A DNA stretch of 64,000 nt from Nepenthes gracilis (lineage: Eukaryota; Streptophyta; Magnoliopsida; Caryophyllales; Nepenthaceae): assembly GCA_033239525.1 (NCBI GenBank), contig BSYO01000020.1, forward strand, positions 9,550,308 through 9,614,307, in the 5' to 3' direction. The notes below the pieces were generated by a model, which was not told the origin of the DNA, did not search any database, and saw only the letters and a list, made by a program, of their open reading frames with translations. Shown here one piece after another: positions 56,541-64,000 of this stretch. The position numbers were made by a program, and so were the translations under genes. Every line of letters starts with the position of its first letter. Positions within the stretch are counted from its first letter, which is position 1.

Positions 56541-56670
56541 TGACCGAACTTGATTTCATCTTAAGGCCGATTTACCTTTCTTATTACATTTTCCAGTCAA
56601 CTGGCATTGACCGAATTATAAGGATTTGATGACTGAAAATTTCCTATGTTCAAAAATTTGGGTCGTTACA

Positions 56671-57955
56671 GAAATAATATCTACGGGCAATTAAAGCTCA
56701 TTCGCTTGAATAATACACCTTGAGTACATAGTATCTGTCTTCATAGAATAACCCATAGGTGTCGATATATGTAGAGAAAAATCAAGAATCTTTGGGGATG
56801 ATTTTAGATGGCATGCAAATTTGGTGGAAGCAAAGAAATGCGTGGATTCCAAATCAAATAAGACGTGTGCTGGAATGCCATAAATAGGAAGAATACCTTC
56901 CACCACATTAGCAGCTGCTTCCGCCTCTTGGGTCATTACCACAAAAACTTTACCTTGGACGATAGGTTTCTTTGGCTTCTGCCTAGGAAGAGGGAAATTC
57001 CTAGCCATATGCCCCTTTTTCCTACAATTGAAACAAGCTCCTATCAACCAATAATTGGGCTTCCCAGAGTGTTATTTCCCACAATGAGCGTATACAGGTA
57101 TAGTTCATTTTGACTGTGGCACTAATTGCACAGATGTGCCACTTTTTCCTTTGTCAGCAACTTTAACCTTCTTCACAAGTCCTCCTATTCCTGTACTTGG
57201 CCCTACACTCAAACTTCCTCAACTAGACCTCTTTTTGAAGAATTTTTCTTTCTCCAATTCTTTCTCAAAGATGAGTGCTCATTTCAACACTTCTCCATAC
57301 GTTTACAATTTTAGCATTGATAGCTGCTTTCTGATATTATCAAGTAATCCTTGTTGAAATTTTTGTGCTTTCCTTATCTCTTCATTCATCATATAAGGAG
57401 CATAATGAGATAATTCAATAAATTTGGCATCATATTCTGCCACAGTACAGTTTCCTTACCTCAACTGCATGAATTCTTCCACCTTTTGCTCTTGGAGGCT
57501 GGTAGAAAAATAATTCTTCATAAAGGCTTTCTCGAATATGCCCCACATAATTTCATGCTCAGGCACATCCAAGACTTGCTTTTTCATTTCCCACCGGTGG
57601 TCGGATTCACCCTCTAGCCGATAGGATGCGAATAGAACCTTATCTTACTTAGGACATCAGATTATTGAGAATACCTTCTTAAATCTACGAATCCTGATGT
57701 CTGCTTTGATTAGGTCAGGTTCTCTCGTAAATTCAGGTACTTGTTCCTTAATGAAGAATTCATAGGCCGACGCCCTTAGATTTGCTAGTGCAAGAGTTGG
57801 AGCTAGGGCCTGCTCTATATGACGTTGCACCATAGTCTCCATTACTTCTGTCTTGCGACCCATCAGATTAAAAAATTCAGCCTCTCGATCTAGCTATTCG
57901 ATAGGTCAAGAATTTCTTCTGTGACTAGATACTTCAATTTCTATTGTTCAAGTAA
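56671..57955 (-). pseudogene. Element G1 gag and protease start
   Basis: Minus strand. Gag text begins near 57890 (NLMGRKTEVMETMV) and includes VPEFTREPDLIKADIRIRRFKKVFSII, REMKKQVLDVPEHEIM, AEYDAKFIELSHYAPYMM, QGLLDNIRKQLS and a knuckle CFNCRKKGHMARNF whose last Cys is Phe. Protease follows in frame: NVVEGILPIYG and the active site DLEST, where relatives have DSG plus S/A-T/S. The start codon is uncertain. Several stops (one where Trp or Arg is expected). It ends at the Q insertion and resumes at 50355. Confidence 0.85.
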
Positions 57956-58065
57956 ACAGGTTAATGCCAAAAATTTCTGCCTGAAATAGCAATATTAGTA
58001 ATCTTTAGCATATTAATCCTAAACTTCTGCATAATTGATCAATTTAAGGCATCTCCTGAAAATTT
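57956..58065 (-). other. Element G1 leader
   Basis: Short AT-rich stretch between gag and the primer site. Nothing else seen. Confidence 0.5.
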
Positions 58066-58076
58066 CTCTAATACCA
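58066..58076 (-). promoter_or_regulatory. Element G1 primer-binding site (tRNA-iMet)
   Basis: Minus-strand TGGTATTAGAG, one change from the initiator-Met complement, two bases from the LTR at 58079. Confidence 0.85.
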
Positions 58077-58078
58077 CC

Positions 58079-60851
58079 TACCACATCCCATGTTCTTAAT
58101 TCTTAATTAATTATTAATATTATTATATTCATGTTAATATGTGATAAATTCTCTTACATTCACAAGATTCTTAATATTATCACAATATTGGTGGTGCTAA
58201 TATCGTATAGTCGAGTACGCTGTTGAATCTTGATTAGAAAAGATGCCACTAAAATTTTAAACACATCTCATACAAATATTGCAGAAGTACATAAGATAAC
58301 CATAAATAATTACAGAAGCTCTAATATTCCATAACATATTACAAAATTACAAACTTAATATATCACCGTTTAAACAAAACTTAATACATTATTTCTAGAT
58401 ATAACGTAATAAATATTTAATGCTCTATTCCTACTCATTAGGCATAAACTCCTGCGTATTATCTAAAGGGTAAGAAAAATAGTAAAAGAGTGAACCAATT
58501 ATTCAACAAGACATATAATAATTAGGGACATGCATATTTTTATTGAAACATATCACAGAGAGCTAGTCAGGCTAGTAGGCCTATTATTGAAACATAATAA
58601 TTAAGGACATGCATATTATTGAAACACATAATAATCAACTTTTTTTTTCTTGTACATTTTCTTTTTACTTGCTAGTACTTATTATCTTCCATAATTTAAT
58701 GAACCAAGGTTAAAAGCCTTACCAATTAACGGAGCAGTCAATCAAGAAAAAGATTATGTAAATTCATATAATTTAAGATCATATCCTCCATGAGATACCC
58801 CAAGGATAAAATAGTACATATATATTATATCTCGGTAGATAAGGCCACAAGCCACCATGCTTCCCCCGTGGTGCTAGGGCAGTTCCTCAATTTTTATTAT
58901 AATATTTTAAAGCATATCAAAAAATATTTCCCACTAAATAAATCATTGGTTAGGTTTTCTTACTTCTTAAAATTTCTTTGTGGAAGCCCTTATACTTAAT
59001 CTTGTTTCTTCTTCTTAATTTTCTCATCTTAGAGAAAATACTTATTTTTATGGTATCATATTAGTTTCAACTCATGCATAAAAATTGGCATATACATGTA
59101 CAAAAATATACGTCAATACATATTATGAAAAACAAAGTCTTATAAATTTTATATGCGTTGGCATAACATATCGTTCAATTTCCAATTCATCAATCGGTTC
59201 ACTAACCAATTCATCAACCGGTTTGGATGATTCATAAATTCTTGCCAGTTTTTGCATTCGATTCATCATCCTAACTGATTCACCATCATATACAAAATTT
59301 ATAACTGGTTCATAAATTTGTAAGGGACCCAGAATTGTTTTAAATTAATTCATTTATCCGCCGGTTCACTTGCAAATCTGAATTCCAACCAATTTAGAAA
59401 AAATTGGTTCATTTCTAATCCTTAGCAACCAGTTCTTATGATGGCCAATTGATTCACATGATGTATAGTTAGTTTACTAATTTAACGTACCATATATGGC
59501 CGGTTTATCAATAATTTCCTAGCCGGTTTACACTAAATTAGCAAAATAGGTAATTAGGTGTAAATCGCCCGGTTTAGCAGCAACCTTTAGTTCTGGCACT
59601 GGTTCAATAATCAAATCAAGGTATTTTTGGAAGCCGGTTCACATGATCATAGTTTAGTCTTAGTACTATATGACTTGGTCGGGTTGACTGATGATTCAAC
59701 CAATTCATGGCCAGTTCAGTCCGTTTTTCATGAACTGTCAGGTTCAGCATTTGCATGGATGCAAGTTCCGATTCTGTTGTTATTTTGAGGTCCAGTTTAG
59801 TGGCTAATTTATGTCAAAGTTTACAAGATAACACTTTAATATTATCTTAACACACTTAAACTACCTTGGCTACCGGTTCATCCAATTTGGGGTCCGGTTC
59901 AATCCATTTTCATAGGTTAAAATTTCAGCATCAGTATAGATGTTATCAGCCGGATATATTGCTAAATTTATGCCTAGTTTAGTGGCCAGTTCACCATATA
60001 AAATTCTTCCTCTTATATTTTTAGAATCACCACATGATATTGGACTAGTTCAAGTGAATTTTCAAATATTTTATTTGGCCAGTTCAACATGATATACCAA
60101 TTTTGGTGCTAAAATCTATATCCTGATGCATTCTAACTAGTTCAGTGATATTTAATTTTTCAGAGGCTAAACCGGTTAGATTTTCAAGAGGAATTTTTAA
60201 TACTAATTTTATGACATCTTAGCTGGTTCATTAAAATTTCTATACTAATTTTTATAGAGTTTGAACCTATTAAAATCTTGAAGAAAATTAGTACCAGCAG
60301 CAAGTCTCTAATTTTCTTGGTTCAAACTGTCAACCAACTTTAAACTCATTGGACCGGCCTAATTTATTGAGGATAATTCCATAACAAAAATATGGTAAAT
60401 TAGCCAACATAATAAAATTTCTATATTTTATGGGATAAATTAGCCATTACAATTTAAGAAATTAAGCATATCAGCAAGGTGTAGAAACCGAACTTCATGA
60501 AGTATGATTCTAATTTTTGCCTATTCTAGCATGATAAGGGCAGGAATTTTAAGTATTGGGGCAACAATACTTGAAGATAACATTAAGAATTAATGAACAA
60601 ATTGAAGAAGTAGTGGTATTCTTGCCTGATTTAATGAGAATTCGAATTTGAACTCCTAATTCCCTCAACTGATATCACTTCTCTCAGTTCTATTTTTCCC
60701 TCTCTGTTTTCTTTAGTTTCTCTACTATTTTCTCCCGGATCTCTTCTTCTTTCTCTTATTTATTCTCTTTCTAATTATGTTGAGTCATCCTTAGATTAAT
60801 TTGGAGCTACTACTTGCCCCAATTTGTTGATAAACTCTTAGTTGATCCAAA
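58079..60851 (-). repeat. Element G1 5' LTR (cut by copia element)
   Basis: Matches 34603-35802 and then 42400-43860 without the R insertion. Similarity stops at 'gttgatccaaa', where the copia LTR begins. The rest of this LTR should lie beyond the copia element. Contains the CT tract at 60690-60775. Confidence 0.85.
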
Positions 60852-61982
60852 TGTGGGCTTCAGCCCAAATGCAGAGCCGGCCCAAGCCGTTGAGCCGGCC
60901 CACCAGCCGCCAAGCCGCGAGCCACGAACGTTTGTCTGAAGCCGATTTCGAGCCGAATCAGGGTTTGATACTGATTCGCCTTCCTCGATCGATTCATCAT
61001 CATTTGGCATTTTTCTCAGTTAATTGCTGAAGCATTTGTGGTCCATTAAGTGGTGATAACTCTCCCATTAAGTCAATTAATCAATTTTGGCCGGTTTGAG
61101 TACGAAACGCTCGATTGAGGCGGGTGATGGTTTTGCCTATAAATTGAGCATTCTGGCTTTGTCCCTGGCACCCAACTCAAGCAATACACCATCTAAACGA
61201 GTGAAGGAGTGTCCAAAAGCACGGAGCCGGTCCGAATCGAACGTCCGAATGTGGGCTTCAGCCCAAATGCTGAGCCGGCCCAAATCCATTTCGTGCGCGG
61301 CCCAATCTTTTGGCCTGTTACTGTAGCAGAACGGAAATTAAATGCGGACGCGACGGACGTGTTTCGAACCCGGGACGCAGAGGAAAAAGGAGCGGCTTCT
61401 GCCGCTTGCGCTGCTAAGCACCTTGCGCTATTTTCCGCATTTAAATTTTATTTATACGTTTATACAGTGTATATATTATTTATATACGTATATATTTATA
61501 TATATATATATAATTATATTATTATATATAATGAATAAAATATAATATCCGGAATATAATTATATGTATGTATAAATAATATCTTGTGATTAAAATAATT
61601 TAATTAATTGAGGATTAGCTACAGCACCCTTAATTAATAAAATTATTTTTTTTATTATCACGTGTGGTATAAAGACATAAATTGTGGTAATTATTTTGAT
61701 ATAATAAAATTTATCCCACAGAAAATTTTATTATATTAAATTAATTAATCAGGATAAAATGTCAAATTATTTTCTTAATTTGCCCACAGGGATTAAAAAA
61801 GGAATATAATTTGATAATTTTATCATTTTTTGGACATGAATCTACTTGAATTAAGAATTTGACCCACAGGTAATTGTTATGTCTATTGATTCATGATGTA
61901 TGTTTTACATTGGTAAAACATAATTTTGTAATTTGTTAGCCTCATTTTTTTATGTTAAGCATATATTTATTTTTATACAGCT
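60852..61982 (+). repeat. Copia 5' LTR and leader
   Basis: GC-rich beginning with repeated 'gagccggccca'. A TATA box 'cctataaattgagc' lies at 61137-61150. A 36-bp segment (aatgtgggcttcagccc...) is present at 60850-60885 and again at 61248-61283. A tRNA-like stretch is at 61345-61440. The latter half is AT-rich with an (AT)n run (61490-61515). A 3' splice-like 'tttttatacag' lies immediately before the gag text. Confidence 0.65.
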
Positions 61983-62260
61983 ATTCAATCTGTAAATCTT
62001 TCCGATATTAGATGTGAAATTTTCGAACTTAAGGGTGACAACTATAAAGTGTGGAAGGAGAGAATTCTTCTTCACTTAGGGTGGTTGGATATTGATTATG
62101 CTATCCGAAAAAATGAACCACCGACTCTTACCCTTACCAGCACTCCGGATGAGGCAACTCTTTATGAATACTGGGAACAATCTAATCGCCTCAATTTAAT
62201 GTTCATAAAGACAAAAATTTCTACTGGTATTCGTGATCTGTTGACCAGCATATTGTTAGA
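61983..62260 (+). pseudogene. Copia gag, N-terminal part
   Basis: Frame 3: IQSVNLSDIRCEIFELKGDN (start Met absent; an in-frame TAA lies upstream at 61956), YKVWKERILLHLGWLDIDYAI and EYWEQSNRLNLMFIKTKISTGIRDL. This is the N-terminal gag domain of copia elements. At 62260 it jumps directly to pre-integrase text. The rest of gag, its zinc knuckle and all of protease are missing. Confidence 0.8.
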
Positions 62261-63099
62261 AATGGTACACTATCTGATGGTCTTTATTATTTAAATTTAT
62301 AAAACAATACTTCTTCCAATACTGTGCATGCTAATACTGGAATTAAAAGATGTGTTATGAATTAATGTTCCTCGATGTTGTGGCATAGGAGATTGAGACA
62401 TATCTCCATTGATAGAATCAAAAGATTGGTAAATGATGGAATACTTAGTACTCTAGATTTTACTGATTTTGAGACTTGTGTGGACTACATTAAAGGAAAG
62501 CAGACCAACAAGACTAAGAAAAATGCAAAGAGGAGTTCGGACATATTAGAGATCATACGTACTGACATTTGTAGTCCTGATATAGACTCATATGGCCCAA
62601 AATATTTTATCACCTTTATTGATGATTTCTCACGATATATGTATCTCTACTTGCTTCATAATAAATATGAAGCCTTGGATGCCTTTAAATTGTTTAAAGC
62701 AGAAGTAGAGAAATAAACTGAAAAAAATATTAAAATTGTGAGATCAGATAGAGGTGGAGAGTATTATGATAGATATACTGAAGATGGACAAATGCCTGGT
62801 CCATTTGCAAAGTTTCTTCAAGAACATAGGATTGTTGCCCAGTACACTATGCCTGATTCTCCGAACTAAAATGGTGTAGCAGAAAGAAGAAACCGAACAT
62901 TATTGGACATGGTGAGGAGTATTCTTAGTAACTCCAAACTTTTAAAATCTTTGTGGAGTGAAGCTCTTAAAACGACGGTGTACATATTAAACCGGGTCCC
63001 AACAAAAGCTATTCCAAAAACTCCTTTTGAGTTATGGAAAGGTTGGAAATCGAGTTTACAACATGTAAGCATATGGGATGCCCATTCGAAGTAAGAGTT
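62261..63099 (+). pseudogene. Copia GAG-pre-integrase and integrase
   Basis: Frame 2. NGTLSDGLYYLNL begins the pre-integrase domain. MLWHRRLRHISIDRIKRLV gives the zinc-binding His pair, but the CxxC pair reads CVDY (second Cys lost). Core: Asp in TFIDDFSRY, Asp in SDRGGEYY and Glu in [15 protein letters not shown], all three present. Stops: TAA near 62292, 62357, 62716 and 62867. A 1-base loss near 63080 shifts the frame (WDAHSK, then stop; [10 protein letters not shown] resumes in frame 1). Confidence 0.85.
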
Positions 63100-64000
63100 T
63101 ATAACCCACAAGAGAAGAAATTAGACCCAAGGACTATTAGTGGGTATTTCATTGGATATACTGAACGGTCCAAGAGATACAGATTTTACTGTCCATCTCA
63201 TACCACTAGGATTGTGGAATCAAGAAATGCAAAATTTCTTGAGAATGACTTAATCAGTGAGAGAAAACGATCAAGAACTGATCATTTGGATTCTCAACCC
63301 TCCACTTCATATGATAGGTTGATTGATGTACACAACACCCCTCAAGATCAATCTGGTGTTGAACAACCAATCATTGTCATTCCATAAAATACAGATTCTA
63401 TTTTAGTTGACCATGAAATTCAGGATTTATCCGAAATAGTTGTATAATATACTCCTGTTGAGGATAATGATACAACATTAAGAAGGTCTTCTAGAATGAG
63501 AAAGTCAGCAATTCCTAGTGATTATGTTGTATATCTTGAAGAGTCTGACTACAATGTGGGAGCTGAAAATGATCTTGAAACATTTTCACAAGCCATGAGT
63601 TGTAATAAATCACAATTATGGTACAATGCCATGAAAGAAGAGATGAGTTTCATGAGTAGCAATAGAGTTTGGGATCTTGTTGAATTGCCTAAAGGGGCGA
63701 AAGCCATAGGGTGTAAATGGGTCTTTAAAATAAAGAAAGACTCATTAGGCAATATTGAAAGATATAAGGCAAGACTCGTTGCTAAAGGTTATACTCAAAA
63801 AGAAGAAATTGATTATAAGGAGACTTTTTCTCCTGTATCTAAAAAGGACTCTCTTCGTATAATTTTAGCATTGGTTGCTCATTTTGATATGGAATTATAA
63901 CAAATGAATGTGAAAACAGTATTTTTAAATGGTGATCTAGAGGAAGAGGTTTACATGAAACAACCAGAATGATTCTCCTCTAGTGATGGTGAGCAATTGG
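63085..64000 (+). pseudogene. Copia integrase tail and reverse transcriptase start
   Basis: Frame 1. [27 protein letters not shown] and RFYCPSHTTRIVESRNAKF form the integrase C-terminal region. RT begins AMKEEMSFMSSNRVWDLVELPKG, KAIGCKWVFKIKKD, RYKARLVAKGYTQ, IDYKETFSPVSKKDSLR, KTVFLNGDLEEEVYMKQPE. Stops near 63386, 63446, 63898 and 63970. The catalytic YVDD is past the window edge. Confidence 0.85.

Larger units (their letters stand above)
50356..56670 (-). mobile_element. Element Q: gag-only chromovirus, youngest of the type
   Basis: Inserted in the G1 protease. Flanks AAAAT (50351-50355) and GAAAT (56671-56675). The protease reads on across it (QANEL, LPVDI, LEMDNFDVI). Contains a shortened 3' LTR, polypurine tract, chromodomain relic, spacer, nearly open gag, iMet primer site and full 5' LTR. 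No other pol domain. Confidence 0.9.
54056..56670 (-). repeat. Element Q 5' LTR
   Basis: 2615 bp, TGTGACGGCCC to CGTTACA. Holds two internal repeat arrays (55018-55390 and 56390-56540) and a block at 55606-55870 (Ala- and Gly-poor, AT-rich) shared with the 3' LTR at 50512-50770. It lacks the conserved CAGGTACC...GCATCTC block seen in the other LTRs. Confidence 0.85.
60852..64000 (+). mobile_element. Ty1/copia element with internal deletion (5' part)
   Basis: Begins TGTGGGCTTCAGCCC after flank CCAAA in the G1 LTR. Order gag, integrase, RT (integrase before RT defines copia). The 3' end is outside the window. The primer site is not clear, so LTR and leader cannot be separated. Confidence 0.85.

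Noticed and set aside
61664..61676. TGGTATAAAGAC as a copia primer site
   Set aside because: Only the first six bases and a few later ones match the iMet complement, and no clear LTR end precedes it.

Overview
The window is plant nuclear DNA made almost entirely of nested, decayed retrotransposons. I see no credible host gene, rRNA, canonical tRNA gene or CRISPR. Evidence for a plant: Ty3/gypsy chromoviruses with chromodomains after the integrase, a Ty1/copia element, an L1-type LINE with a DUF4283-like ORF1, tRNA-iMet primer sites, 5-bp target duplications and pervasive C-to-T style decay. Base composition is AT-rich with GC-richer islands inside the LTRs. Species cannot be told from the sequence. 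Most gypsy elements resemble the Tekay/Del clade: long LTRs and a pol ending in a PLVKVLW...ATWERE type chromodomain. The first one is Reina-like, with a short LTR.

Layout, left to right (labels are mine). Element A (+, 1-2718): RT end, RNase H, integrase, chromodomain and 3' LTR. 2719-3120: unassigned. S (+, 3121-4795): LTR fragment. K (-, 4796-7590): leader, primer site and 5' LTR. G0 (-, 7591-8109 and 33284-33880): the oldest pol, split in two. M (-, 8110-8327 and 31304-33283): a solo LTR inserted in G0. O1 (-, 8328-31303): a gag-only element inserted in M. O1 itself carries P (+, 13389-22635, complete with both LTRs) inside its gag, solo LTR B1 (23460-25595) inside its leader, and a LINE (26545-30049) inside its 5' LTR. 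T (+, 33885-34602): LTR fragment next to G0. G1 (-, 34603 to beyond the window end): a full gag-pol element. G1 carries R (35803-42399, gag-only), a hAT-like MITE (44687-45244), solo LTR B2 (46441-48507), Q (50356-56670, gag-only) and a Ty1/copia element (60852 to end).

The nesting is supported by target-site duplications, by reading frames that resume across insertions, and by paralogous uninterrupted copies elsewhere in the window: the O1 3' LTR shows the LINE empty site, and the G1 5' LTR shows the R empty site. Maximum depth is four layers: G0 > M > O1 > P or the LINE, and G0 > T > G1 > its five insertions.

The most interesting pattern is that O1, R and Q share one architecture: LTR, iMet primer site, gag that stops at the first protease strand (VVEG region), a non-coding spacer in place of most of pol, polypurine tract, LTR. 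O1 and Q also keep a relic of the chromodomain tail. They look like a non-autonomous lineage needing pol from autonomous Tekay-like relatives such as P or G1. P and G1 carry many stops and catalytic losses, so nothing here looks able to move now.
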